Assembly: GCA_000583135.1 (NCBI GenBank)
Contig: JFBG01000015.1
Coordinates: 1 to 47,328 of the forward strand
Reading direction: 5' to 3'
Length of the DNA stretch: 47,328 nt
Source of the DNA: Thioalkalivibrio sp. HK1
Lineage (GTDB): Bacteria > Pseudomonadota > Gammaproteobacteria > HK1
Shown here: in pieces, positions 1 to 8,473 of the stretch
Layout: every line of letters starts with the position of its first letter
Position numbering within the stretch: the first letter of the stretch is position 1
Notes under the pieces: model-generated
The model's database searches: none
Told to the model about the DNA's origin: nothing
What the model saw: only the letters and a program-made list of their open reading frames with translations
Position numbers and translations under genes: made by a program

Positions 1-444
1 CGGATCCGGCTCCCAGCCCATCGATTTCAACACCACGGCGAAATCCAGTTCTTCTTCCGGATCGGGCTCCCAACCGATCGCTTCCAGCGCCGCCCGCAAC
101 GACATCACTCGACCTTGCTCGTTGCGACAAAGGACATAAGGGGCGAGCGCGGTCTTGACGCAATCCATCTCGACCGTCGCAAAATCCAACTCCTCTTCGG
201 GGTCGGGCTCGAAACCCAACCCTTCCCGCACGGTGGCGAAATTCAGTTCTTCCTCCGGATCGGGCTCCCAGCCGACCGCCTCCAACGCCGCCCGCAGCGA
301 CATCGCTTGCCCCTTCTCGTCCTGACAGGCGATATAGGGAGCGGTGGCGGTTTTGGTGCAGCTCACTTCGCCGGCAATGGCGGAACCGGGCCCGGCAAGG
401 AGAAAACCGGCCGATAGGATCATCGTCGAGATTGTTTTTTTCAT
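1..444 (-). CDS. Secreted repeat protein with GxEPDPEEELxFA motifs (3' end outside window)
   Basis: The reading frame runs from ATG at 444 off the window edge, so 148 codons are seen. An SD-like GAGGTG lies 6 nt before the start. Residues 1-25 (MKKTISTMILSAGFLLAGPG..AIAG) look like a signal peptide, so the product is probably exported. The mature part is a tandem repeat of about 66 residues. Each unit has C-x-K-T-A-x-A-P-Y-x-x-C, then M-S-L-R-A-A-L-E-A-x-G-W, then the acidic motif EPDPEEEL(N/D)FA. The acidic motif occurs twice per unit; three full copies and the start of a fourth are visible. Two Cys per unit could form a disulfide. I do not recognise the family. A TTGACA-containing promoter lies about 65-90 bp upstream. 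The frame, start and repeat are directly visible; export and disulfides are inferred. Confidence 0.8.
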   Translation of the reverse strand, partial: MKKTISTMILSAGFLLAGPGSAIAGEVSCTKTATAPYIACQDEKGQAMSLRAALEAVGWEPDPEEELNFATVREGLGFEPDPEEELDFATVEMDCVKTALAPYVLCRNEQGRVMSLRAALEAIGWEPDPEEELDFAVVLKSMGWEPDP

Positions 445-824
445 CGCTTGCACCTCGTCGAAATCAACGCTTGAAGAGAAAGGGTCAAGATATCGTCCTT
501 GATTCCACCATTAGATTAAAACGAGATATTTGTCAACACCACCGCTCTGGAGATCCGAGCCCGACCCTTCGCCTCCGAAAGTTGTTGAATCGTCTTTTCA
601 TCCACCAGCCGAAGGATTGAGGCACGCATGCTCCGGCATGATATCGGGCGAATTCTCGAAGGGGCGACGATCCGGCGGAAGGGGAAAGACAAGGGAAAAA
701 CGAGAGATCCGCCCTTGCGCCGACCCCGTCGCCCATCCTTCAATTATCGCCCAATCCATCACCCTTGACAGGGGCGATACATCCAAGGTCCGCAGGATGC
801 AGGGTTTTTTGCCTTCGCATCCTG
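445..824. other. Intergenic region, with one imperfect inverted repeat
   Basis: Apart from the minus-strand promoter at 508-536, no convincing gene is seen. Open frames here lack ribosome sites and are extensions of frames that cross the DUF898 gene. AGGATGC (793-799) and GCATCCT (816-822) form a 7-bp inverted repeat just after the stop of the DUF898 gene. No T-run follows on either strand, so it is a poor intrinsic terminator. Confidence 0.5.
508..536 (-). promoter_or_regulatory. Candidate sigma-70 promoter of the repeat-protein gene
   Basis: On the minus strand TTGACA (531-536) is followed after 17 nt by TAATGG (508-513). The -35 is consensus and the -10 is weak. The start codon at 444 lies about 60 bp downstream, leaving a normal leader. 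The segment is AT-rich compared with its surroundings. Confidence 0.45.
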
Positions 825-2099
825 CTAGGTCGCCCCGAAGTCGAAATCCCAACCGCCGATATCGGCGAACTCGCCCGCCAAAGCGGTGAGATCGTCGCCC
901 GCCGAGGAATACTCGGCCGCCGTTTCGGGTCCGAGGCGAAGCTGCAGGCGCTCGGCGACATAGCGGTAGGCGCGCACGCGGGCCCAAGGGTACATAAGGC
1001 CAACGGTCAAGACGATCAGCACATAGTTGGTGGCCAGCAATCGGGCGTAGAGCCGCCAATCGAGGGTGGATTCGATCGCGCTGTCTGCGCCGATGCGAAA
1101 GGATCGCCAGTACAAACAGGCAAATACGGAGCGGTAGATGGCGAAGATGCATATCGCATAGAGCGCCAACGCCACCAAACCCCATCTGCCGGCTTCGATG
1201 AACCAAAACCCGAGCGAGTATCTGAATCCGATCTCCTCGATATTGAACTGCGAGAGCGGGTAATCGCTCAACATGCCGATAACGCCGAAGAGGACGATGG
1301 TAAAAAGGATGGTCGCCAAGAGGAGCGTGCCCCAGCCGGCGTAATAGCTCTTGAGGGAACTTGTGAAAAAAAAGCGCAAGCCTCCGAACTGCAACTGGCC
1401 GATCTGGATGCGATGGTCGAGGTGCAGCAGCAGCGGAAAGAGGAACAGGGCGATGGCGGCGGCGATGTAAAAACCCGTGAAATAATCGCTCCAAAGACCC
1501 TCCGATGGGTAGTAGCTGTAAGTGATGATCAATAGAGCGTAGCCGAGGAAGAGTACCACCGCCCATCGGTATTCGAGACTGTAGCGAAAGCGAACCGTGC
1601 GATGTATCGTATGCCGGGCGATGAAGGTGCGTGCGCGCACCAAGGCGATCGGCATCAGCAGCAAGGTGAGGATCAAGAAGATGCCGATGCCGGACCAGTA
1701 GAGATCGAAGAAGATCTCGGCGCTGATCAAGGCCACCGAGATCGCAACGATGATGGCGCGGGAAATCAGGATGTCGATGGGCTGGGCGTCGAATTCCAGG
1801 TTGTGGTGGCCTATATAGGTATGCCCCATGAAAAAACGCCGGTCGCGCACCCTTGCCCAAGCGCTGTAGATGCCCAAGGTGATGATCGTCAGCAGCGTAT
1901 TGGCGATGTAGAGCTCGAAGTACTGATCGGCGGAGCCGTCGAAGCGAATCGGGATGGCGGTCGGGGCGGCTTTTGAGTCGGATTCGGGCGTTTCTTCCAA
2001 GGCGCCTTCCGAAGGATCGAGGGTGGCGGCTTCGGGAACGAGGCCTCGGGTGATCTCGGTTCGATCGATTGAATGGCTTGAATGGCTTGAATCGTTCAT
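825..2099 (-). CDS. DUF898 (YjgN-like) multipass membrane protein, copy A
   Basis: A 424-residue inner-membrane protein of the DUF898/YjgN family; the molecular function of the family is unknown. A polar N-terminal tail (about 60 residues) precedes the first family block, which includes N-T-L-L-T-I-I-T-L-G-I-Y-S-A-W-A-R-V-R and HTYIGHHNLEFDA. Several hydrophobic segments follow, and near residues 370-395 a second version of the block appears (NYVLIVLTVGLMYPWARVR), so the protein seems internally duplicated. It is the last gene of a minus-strand group: DUF898 copy B, M48 protease, copy A. ATG at 2099 is chosen because upstream starts would overlap the protease gene; no strong SD is visible. 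The two copies share long identical stretches, indicating a local duplication around the protease gene. Identification is by conserved sequence, role unknown. Confidence 0.85.
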   Translation of the reverse strand: MNDSSHSSHSIDRTEITRGLVPEAATLDPSEGALEETPESDSKAAPTAIPIRFDGSADQYFELYIANTLLTIITLGIYSAWARVRDRRFFMGHTYIGHHNLEFDAQPIDILISRAIIVAISVALISAEIFFDLYWSGIGIFLILTLLLMPIALVRARTFIARHTIHRTVRFRYSLEYRWAVVLFLGYALLIITYSYYPSEGLWSDYFTGFYIAAAIALFLFPLLLHLDHRIQIGQLQFGGLRFFFTSSLKSYYAGWGTLLLATILFTIVLFGVIGMLSDYPLSQFNIEEIGFRYSLGFWFIEAGRWGLVALALYAICIFAIYRSVFACLYWRSFRIGADSAIESTLDWRLYARLLATNYVLIVLTVGLMYPWARVRAYRYVAERLQLRLGPETAAEYSSAGDDLTALAGEFADIGGWDFDFGAT

Positions 2100-2190
2100 G
2101 GTTTCTTGGCAAGGCGATGGTTTTTCATGACCGGCACTTTCTTTTATGAACGGCGCACCGCTATTCGAGGCTTTGCGAGCCGAGGCGATT

Positions 2191-3288
2191 TCAGCCTTCG
2201 AGGGCCGCTGCGCACTCTCTCGCATGGGCGATCCGTTCGGGGAAATCGGGGTGGGTGCTCAAAAAATCCCATAACCCGTCGCTCTCGCTCTCCTTTTGCG
2301 ATTCGCCCCGACCTTCGGCTCGCTCCTCGGCTTGCTCTTCGATTGGCCCCTTTTCGTCATCGACACTCCTTACCACCCCTTCGAGGCGATCGAGAGCATC
2401 GGTGGTCGAGGTGGCGGGATAACCTGCGCGGGACAGGATCGCGGCGCTGACGCAATCGGCCTCGTACTCCGCCTCCCGCGAATACGTCAACTCCGCCAAA
2501 CTCGGGATGTAGGCAAAAAGCGATGGGTCGGGGAATAAAAAAGCCGCGAGCACGAACCAAGCCGACGATGCCAGCAGCGCCTCGACACCGTGGCGCTCGG
2601 TCACATGCGCGATCTCATGCGCCAAGATACCGGCCACTTCGTTCTCGTTCAGCTTCTGGTAGAGGTCATAGGTGAAGATGATGGTCCCGTCCGGCAGCGC
2701 AAAGGCGTTGAGACGATCCTCGGTTCGGTCCAACAAGAAGCGAAAGGGGTAGTCGTCGCCCAGCGGGGCCGCCAGTTCCCGACCGATGCGCTCGATCTCC
2801 TTCGCGGCGGCGATCTCCTCTTGCCCCACGGGTTCGACATCGAACCACCAATCGATCTGCCCGTAGACGAGACTCCCCAGGCTATGGACCCATTCCTGCG
2901 GTAAATGAGGCGCCAGCCGGTCGGCGGCGCGCGGCACCACGACGAGGGACAACAAGGCGAGCACCAAAGCGCCGCCGAGCAGCAGCCCCGGCAGCCACAG
3001 ATAGAGCCGCCGCTCGATGATCGCCCCCACCGGGATGGCTCTTCGGGCGATCTTTTGCGCCATCGGTCCGTCGGGGATCGACAGCGTGCCCATCCCGGGC
3101 ACCGCCACCTTCAGCGGGACGCCCTCGATATAGCCGCTCACGCGGCATCGATCCAGCGGCAGGAGGCGAGAGGTGCCGTCGGCGAAGACAATCCGCAGCA
3201 TCTGCGGACTGTCCGTGCTCACGGTGACATCGACGGAATCGATCTCTCCTTCGGCAAACCAATCGGCGGGGCAGGAGCCTTCTTCCAT
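2191..3288 (-). CDS. M48-family membrane metalloprotease
   Basis: A 365-residue protein of the M48 (HtpX/Ste24/BepA-like) zinc protease group. An N-terminal 90-residue domain with a beta-rich look precedes one strong membrane segment (LWLPGLLLGGALVLALLSLVVV, about residues 95-118). The catalytic motif HEIAH, continued as VTERHG, lies near residue 225, and a downstream E-A-E-Y-E-A-D supplies the expected third zinc ligand. The C-terminal STHPDFPERI motif is typical of M48 peptidases. ATG at 3288 is chosen; a TTG at 3324 in the same frame is an alternative. The gene sits between two DUF898 paralogues on the same strand (gaps of 80 and 91 bp), so co-transcription and shared membrane work are likely. 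Substrates are unknown. Confidence 0.88.
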   Translation of the reverse strand: MEEGSCPADWFAEGEIDSVDVTVSTDSPQMLRIVFADGTSRLLPLDRCRVSGYIEGVPLKVAVPGMGTLSIPDGPMAQKIARRAIPVGAIIERRLYLWLPGLLLGGALVLALLSLVVVPRAADRLAPHLPQEWVHSLGSLVYGQIDWWFDVEPVGQEEIAAAKEIERIGRELAAPLGDDYPFRFLLDRTEDRLNAFALPDGTIIFTYDLYQKLNENEVAGILAHEIAHVTERHGVEALLASSAWFVLAAFLFPDPSLFAYIPSLAELTYSREAEYEADCVSAAILSRAGYPATSTTDALDRLEGVVRSVDDEKGPIEEQAEERAEGRGESQKESESDGLWDFLSTHPDFPERIAHARECAAALEG

Positions 3289-3368
3289 GCAGGTCGTTAT
3301 CCGGGGTGTGGCGGGGGCTCGCAAGGCCTGTTTTTACTGCGATCCGCCGCCTGCGGGGTGCGTCTTGC

Positions 3369-4700
3369 CTAGATCGCGCCGAAATCGACGTCCCAGCCGG
3401 CGACATCGGCGAACTCACCGGCCAAGGGGGTGAGATCGTCGGAAGAGGAGAAGTACGCGGCCGCCGTTGCCGGTCCGAGCCTGACTCGCAGGCGTTCGGC
3501 GACATGGCGGTAAGCCCGCACCCGAGCCCAAGGATACATAAGACCCAGACTCAAGATGATCAGTATGTAGTTGTCGATCAGCAGCCGCGCGTAAGGCAAC
3601 CACTCGAGACGGGATTCGATCGCGCTGTCCTCGCCGATGCGAAAGGAACGCCAGTACAAGCAGGTGAGAATGGAGCGATAGGGAGCCATGCACACCACAT
3701 AAAGCAAGGTGGAAAGGACAGCGATCACCGCGCCGACGAGCAATTCACTTCCGGGATCGGCACGGATAAGGAGAGTAACGATGTAGTCGATGATGAAGAT
3801 CGCCGCGGTCACGACGATGGATATGCCGATCGACCACAGTGAAGCCTTCATCATCCCCCGATAGTAAGGACCGATACGGCCCTCGTAGGAGAAGGGTAGT
3901 TTGCCGAGGAGCAGTTGGTCGATCTGGATGCGATGGTCGAAGTGAATCAACAGCGGATAGGCGAGCGCAGCACCGACGAGGGAGGCGAAGAACGGGGTCC
4001 AGTAGGTCGTGTCCTCGGTCGTGGTCACCAAGGTCGTGGTCACCAAGGTCGCGGTGTAGGTGATGAGGATGGCGAAAAAGGCGTAACCGAGGTACAGGAT
4101 CACCGGCCGCCGATATGCCAAGCGGTAGCGAAAGCGAACCGTGCGGTGGATGGTATGCCGAGCGATGAACGAACGCCCTCGCACCAGCGCAAAAGGCATC
4201 AACAGCAAAACCCCGACCAGGAAGATGCCGACACCCGACCAGATGAACTCGAAACGAATCTCGGCGAAAAGCAAGCCCCCCAAGACGATGACGACGAGGA
4301 TGCGAGAGACCAGGATGCTGACGGGGTGGGCGTCGAATTCCAGGTTGTGCTTGCCGATATAGGTGTTTCCTGAAAAAAAGCGTCGGGTGCGAATGCGCGC
4401 CCAAGCGCTGTAGATACCCAAGGTGATGATCGTCAGCAGCAGGTTGACGGTGAATAACTTGAAATACTGCTTGGCCGTGCCATCGAAGGAGATGGGAACG
4501 ATATTTCGGGTCTCTTGGGTACTTTTGACGTCCGGGGCATCTGCGCTATTTGCGGCCACGGCGGCATCTTGAGTGTTCGAGGCCGAAGCGGTATCCGCAG
4601 CAGTATCCGAAACGACCTCCGAAACGGCGCTTGGAACGACATCCGCGGCGCTTTCCTCGCTATTTCGATCTCGGGTGGATAAATGGTTTGGATCGCTCAT
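3369..4700 (-). CDS. DUF898 (YjgN-like) multipass membrane protein, copy B
   Basis: 443 residues, clearly paralogous to the protein at 825-2099. It has the same FDG(T/S)A-x-Q-Y-F start of the family block, the LLTIITLGIYSAWARIR segment, GNTYIGKHNLEFDAHP, ARHTIHRTVRFRYR and the C-terminal LGLMYPWARVRAYR repeat. The N-terminal ~75 residues are rich in Ala, Ser, Asp and Val and look disordered. ATG at 4700 is favoured by the parallel with copy A (MSDPNHLS versus MNDSSHSS); no clear SD. It is the first gene of the three-gene group that continues with the M48 protease. Membrane location follows from at least six hydrophobic segments. Function unknown. Confidence 0.85.
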   Translation of the reverse strand: MSDPNHLSTRDRNSEESAADVVPSAVSEVVSDTAADTASASNTQDAAVAANSADAPDVKSTQETRNIVPISFDGTAKQYFKLFTVNLLLTIITLGIYSAWARIRTRRFFSGNTYIGKHNLEFDAHPVSILVSRILVVIVLGGLLFAEIRFEFIWSGVGIFLVGVLLLMPFALVRGRSFIARHTIHRTVRFRYRLAYRRPVILYLGYAFFAILITYTATLVTTTLVTTTEDTTYWTPFFASLVGAALAYPLLIHFDHRIQIDQLLLGKLPFSYEGRIGPYYRGMMKASLWSIGISIVVTAAIFIIDYIVTLLIRADPGSELLVGAVIAVLSTLLYVVCMAPYRSILTCLYWRSFRIGEDSAIESRLEWLPYARLLIDNYILIILSLGLMYPWARVRAYRHVAERLRVRLGPATAAAYFSSSDDLTPLAGEFADVAGWDVDFGAI

Positions 4701-4917
4701 GGCTCGAAGGTTCGATATGACAATGAAAGGAACGGCGCATCGCCGACCTAAGCGGGATGCGGCATCGAAGGGTTTGGACGGGTATCGTTGGCCGGCGGCA
4801 AAATCGAGGATTGACGGATCGATATCTCGATGACATATTCTACCCCCTTTACCTCTTGCCGAGCCGAATCGAGGCGGGGCGTCCAAGGGGTGGAACGATA
4901 TAAAGACCGAAGCGGGA
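4701..4917. other. Intergenic region upstream of the DUF898-M48 group
   Basis: It holds no supported gene. It must contain the leader of the three-gene group to its left and the end of transcription from the small exported gene to its right; I see no clear promoter or hairpin terminator. Confidence 0.3.
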
Positions 4918-5451
4918 TCAATCCTTGCAATGTCCCGATACTTGCAAAATCGCCTCTTCGAACCCCGAAAGATCGAATGCGAGGGCGTGGGTCTTACCAC
5001 CCTCATCGTCGATGCGGGCGTGCATCGTCCTCTTGCCTTGCCGCATCTCGTTCACGATCTCTTGCGCCCCCTCATCGAAGATGGAGGATGTGGATCGATC
5101 CACATACCATGAAGGGGAGGTGATCGAGGCTCGTTCATCGACCTGCAACACCACTTCGACGAAACCGCCCGAACCGATGAATTCATTCCAATCGATCGCA
5201 AGGCCGAGGGTCTTGACATCGCTTTGGCACACGATCATCAAACCTGCGCCGCTCCCGTTGTCAAGATGCCCCTTCGCGGCGCGAGCGATGAACGAAGTTC
5301 CCTGCCTCGTCACCGGATCGATGGTTTCGCCGTACCACCATCCCAAGCCGATATGACGCGTTCGTGCTTTTGCCGAAGGGGCAAACAGAATCGACACGAT
5401 GAGCGCAGCGGCAATCACGCCGATCATCAATCGATGCACCGATCGATCCAC
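4918..5451 (-). CDS. Small exported protein, VasI-like pattern
   Basis: About 177 residues from GTG at 5451 (ATG at 5427 is the alternative). The N-terminus RLMIGVIAAALIVSILFAPSAKA is a signal peptide, so the product is exported. The mature part has ...NGSGAGLMIVCQ, a central V-V-L-Q-V-D block, W-Y-V-D and a C-terminal FDLSGFEEAI...C. This order resembles small periplasmic proteins such as type VI-associated VasI, but no secretion genes are nearby, so I do not assign that role. The gene lies just behind the res gene, whose stop is 11 bp upstream of the GTG, and could be read through from it. Two Cys (the C of IVCQ and the near-terminal C) could pair. Confidence 0.65.
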   Translation of the reverse strand: MDRSVHRLMIGVIAAALIVSILFAPSAKARTRHIGLGWWYGETIDPVTRQGTSFIARAAKGHLDNGSGAGLMIVCQSDVKTLGLAIDWNEFIGSGGFVEVVLQVDERASITSPSWYVDRSTSSIFDEGAQEIVNEMRQGKRTMHARIDDEGGKTHALAFDLSGFEEAILQVSGHCKD

Positions 5452-5462
5452 CTTGCTCTCGA

Positions 5463-8249
5463 TCAAGCGGCCACGGATTCGAAGGCGGCATGTCGTTCCA
5501 AGATGCCCTTGATATCGGCAGGATCCGTCGAAACGGCAAAAGCCCAGCGGCCGTATTTTCCATCCTCGTTGACGGCATCGATCCATTCGCCCATCGCTCG
5601 ATGCTTGGCGCCGTCGGCAAAGCGCATCACTCCTTTGACTTCCAATACCAGCATCGTGCCGTTATGGAGCCGAATCAGGAAATCGGGGCGATAACGGCGC
5701 ACCACTCCTTTATAGGCATAGAAGATCTCGAATTTGAGATGATCGTTCTTGACCCAAGCCTGAACCAGCGAACTTTTATCCAAATAACAAGCCTCCGTTT
5801 CTTCCCATGCACTATCGAAAACGCAGCGATTGATATGGCTTTTCAAGGTCCGCTCGCTGGGTCTGGACGTTCCCCAAGGCAGCATATCGTCGGTGCGACA
5901 CAAAGGCCGCTTGCGATCTAAAACCAACTCCCGGCAAGCGATATTGCTCTGGCGAATGGCATCGATAAAAAAGTTGACAATTCTGGTCATGTACAAGGCG
6001 ACGAAGAGCCGCTTGCGATCGGGTTCATCGGGCTCGGGGATGAAGCGCACCTTCTTCGAGCGCATGAATTCCTCCGCCAACAGGACCAACTGGCCGATCA
6101 GATGCCCCTGACCGCCTTGCCATTTTTCGCCGAATTCCTTGTAGGCCTCGATCGCGGCTTTGAAGGTCAGGGTCTGCAAACGCAAGCGATCGGCCAATAC
6201 GCGCTTGAGATCGATACCGAGCAAATTACCTTCGTCCTCCAATCGGGCTCCCAAGGTCTTGGCCAACTCGGCGGCGGTGACGGTATCGAGGGTATCGATA
6301 TCGAAGGGCTCGGTATTGTCCCAATCGACCTCCAAGCGACTCCTTTGGATATATTCGATGCGCAGCACATTGGGCCATTCGATACCGAATTCCCCGCGCC
6401 TTGACTTGATCGCCTCGATCCAGTGTTTGAGCGCCGGAGGCGACGAGGAAGCCCCATCGTCCTCGTGCGGCAAAAAGGAAAACGGCACGCCGAAGACATT
6501 GACATATTCCGGCTCGTACAGGCCGGTATCCTGATTGACATCGTAGGAGGCGCGCCGCAACCCGCGGCCGACCACCTGCTCGCAAAGCATCTGGCTGGTA
6601 AAGGCCCTTAGACCCATGATGTGGGTGACGGTCTTGGCATCCCAGCCCTCGGAGAGCATGTTGACCGAGATCACATTCTGGATCTTCTCCCCCGGCTCCC
6701 CGACACGCCCGACGGTGTTGATCCGCTGCCGCATCGCCTCCGCCCGCTGCCTTCTATTCTTGGGGTCGGGCGGCGCATCGATCGCGTCGACATCCGCCTC
6801 CTCGACCGTGCGTTCCTCGGCGTCTTTGAGCACCTTGGAATCGATATGCAACAGGCTATCGGCATCGCAAAGGGCGGGATCGACCGCCAAAGCGCCATGC
6901 TCGAAGGCGTATTTGATGCGAGCGGCGGTCTCGGTGCTATTTGCTACGGTGATCATCACCGGCGGGGTGTCGCCGTGCTTCCAAGCCTTCTTGGCCTCCA
7001 ACCAATCCTCCCCCAGCAGCATATAGGCTTGGTTGACCAGATCGGGCAAGGGGGTATGAGGGGGGCGCCCGCTTTTGAGGTCGTTTTTCACATCGTCGCT
7101 GGAATAGATGTGGTAGAGCCTCGATTTGAAAGGCGCGGGATCAACCTTGGAATCGTCCCGGACCACGACGCGCGGGGTCTTGACCAATCCGGTCTCGATG
7201 GCATCGGTCAAACCGAAATCGCTGACGATCCAAGGGAATAGAGCCTCCTCGGTGGTCTTTTTGCCGCTCGGGGCGAAGGGGGTGGCGGAAAAATCGAAGC
7301 AGTTCGAAATACCGCGGATCCTGTGGATGCGATCGAGCCCCCCGACCCACTTGGTCGCCTCCTCGACTTGCGCCTTTTCGATACCCTTGGGGCGGGCTCC
7401 GGCCGGAACGCGCCAAGCATGATGCGCCTCATCGTTGATGACCACGATTTTGGAGGTGCCGGACATCCCGCCCAGTACCCGGCGCACATAGGCTCGATCG
7501 CTCATGGCCCCGCGTTTGTCGACACCGACCTTGCGGGCCATCGCCTCGCCGGTCTCCCAGTTGAGCGCATGCCAGTTGTGGATCACCACCTGCGCGTTGC
7601 CGAGATCGTCCTCCCAACCGCGGGGCAGGATATCGAACTCGCGGTAGTAATTGCCTTGGGTTCTCGGATCCAGCACCTCGAGCCGGCGGCGCACGGTCAG
7701 ATTGGGAGCGACGATCAAAAAGCGCTTGGCGAAACGGGGATCCGAGGCATTGGCCACCTTGTTGCATAGCTGCCAGGCAATCAGCATGGCCATGACCACG
7801 GTCTTGCCGGTACCGGTGGCCAACTTGGAACACAGCCGCCGGAAGGGTCCGCCGTCGCCTTCGATATGAATGCCGCTCTGCTCGGCCTCATGGGTCTCGA
7901 TGAGCCAGATCAGCGTCTCGATCGCTTCCAGCTGGCAGAAGAAAAAACGCGGGGCTCGCTCCTCGTCGCGCCAGTGATCGAGCAGTTTTTTGGTGGTGCC
8001 GCCAATCCCGGGATAGCCCTTTTCGCGCCAAGCATCGACCCGCCCTCGGATCCGATTGACCAACTCCAGCTCGATGAACCGCCCGCGATCTTGTTGCGCC
8101 GGGGCCGTGGGATCGGAGACGTAATAGCCCGCCGGGCGGCGGCGATCTCTTTCCAAGATCAAGCGATCGCTTTTCTCATCGAATACCCAATGCCCCTCGG
8201 GGGCATCGAAGGGCTTGTTGATGATGAGTTTTCGGTTATTATCGAGCAT
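5463..8249 (-). CDS. Stand-alone type III Res-like restriction enzyme (DEAD/DEAH helicase plus nuclease)
   Basis: A 928-residue protein with helicase motif I TGTGKT near residue 145, motif II DEAHHAW near 273, an SATPFAP motif III-like site and a C-terminal R-P-D-F-L-I...L-V-L-E-V-K-G near 855-872, which is the PD-(D/E)xK nuclease signature. It fits the ResIII/type III R-subunit group and looks like the family annotated as BPTD_3080-type restriction endonucleases (recalled by pattern, not searched). No DNA methyltransferase gene is adjacent on either side, so how self DNA is spared is not shown. ATG at 8249 is preferred: AAAGG lies about 11 nt upstream and family-like sequence begins there. 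ATG at 8357 would add 36 low-complexity residues. Likely role: cytoplasmic defence against foreign DNA. Confidence 0.87.
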   Translation of the reverse strand: MLDNNRKLIINKPFDAPEGHWVFDEKSDRLILERDRRRPAGYYVSDPTAPAQQDRGRFIELELVNRIRGRVDAWREKGYPGIGGTTKKLLDHWRDEERAPRFFFCQLEAIETLIWLIETHEAEQSGIHIEGDGGPFRRLCSKLATGTGKTVVMAMLIAWQLCNKVANASDPRFAKRFLIVAPNLTVRRRLEVLDPRTQGNYYREFDILPRGWEDDLGNAQVVIHNWHALNWETGEAMARKVGVDKRGAMSDRAYVRRVLGGMSGTSKIVVINDEAHHAWRVPAGARPKGIEKAQVEEATKWVGGLDRIHRIRGISNCFDFSATPFAPSGKKTTEEALFPWIVSDFGLTDAIETGLVKTPRVVVRDDSKVDPAPFKSRLYHIYSSDDVKNDLKSGRPPHTPLPDLVNQAYMLLGEDWLEAKKAWKHGDTPPVMITVANSTETAARIKYAFEHGALAVDPALCDADSLLHIDSKVLKDAEERTVEEADVDAIDAPPDPKNRRQRAEAMRQRINTVGRVGEPGEKIQNVISVNMLSEGWDAKTVTHIMGLRAFTSQMLCEQVVGRGLRRASYDVNQDTGLYEPEYVNVFGVPFSFLPHEDDGASSSPPALKHWIEAIKSRRGEFGIEWPNVLRIEYIQRSRLEVDWDNTEPFDIDTLDTVTAAELAKTLGARLEDEGNLLGIDLKRVLADRLRLQTLTFKAAIEAYKEFGEKWQGGQGHLIGQLVLLAEEFMRSKKVRFIPEPDEPDRKRLFVALYMTRIVNFFIDAIRQSNIACRELVLDRKRPLCRTDDMLPWGTSRPSERTLKSHINRCVFDSAWEETEACYLDKSSLVQAWVKNDHLKFEIFYAYKGVVRRYRPDFLIRLHNGTMLVLEVKGVMRFADGAKHRAMGEWIDAVNEDGKYGRWAFAVSTDPADIKGILERHAAFESVAA

Positions 8250-8473
8250 GGTTGATCGACCTTTGATTTTCGGGCGACGACTTTGGGCAGAGACTTCCGC
8301 AGCCGGCGTCGGCTTGGGTTCGAAAAACGCCTGACGAACATCCGGGGGCATCGACATCGAAGGCGCATTAAACTGTATCTTCTATCCTCGCTTACCAGTG
8401 CCGGGTACCGAGCCCGGGATACCGAGCCGCTCCCGACTCCCCCTTTTAGAAAAAGGGCTTGGAGCATCACGAG

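Noticed and set aside
793..822. Terminator after the DUF898 copy A gene
   Set aside because: The stem is 7 bp with a long loop, and there is no T-run on the minus strand.
598..2112. A 504-codon Arg/His/Pro-rich frame on the minus strand across the DUF898 gene
   Set aside because: It is a shifted-frame shadow. The frame 825-2099 has clear DUF898 motifs and membrane segments, while this one is low-complexity and has no start signal.
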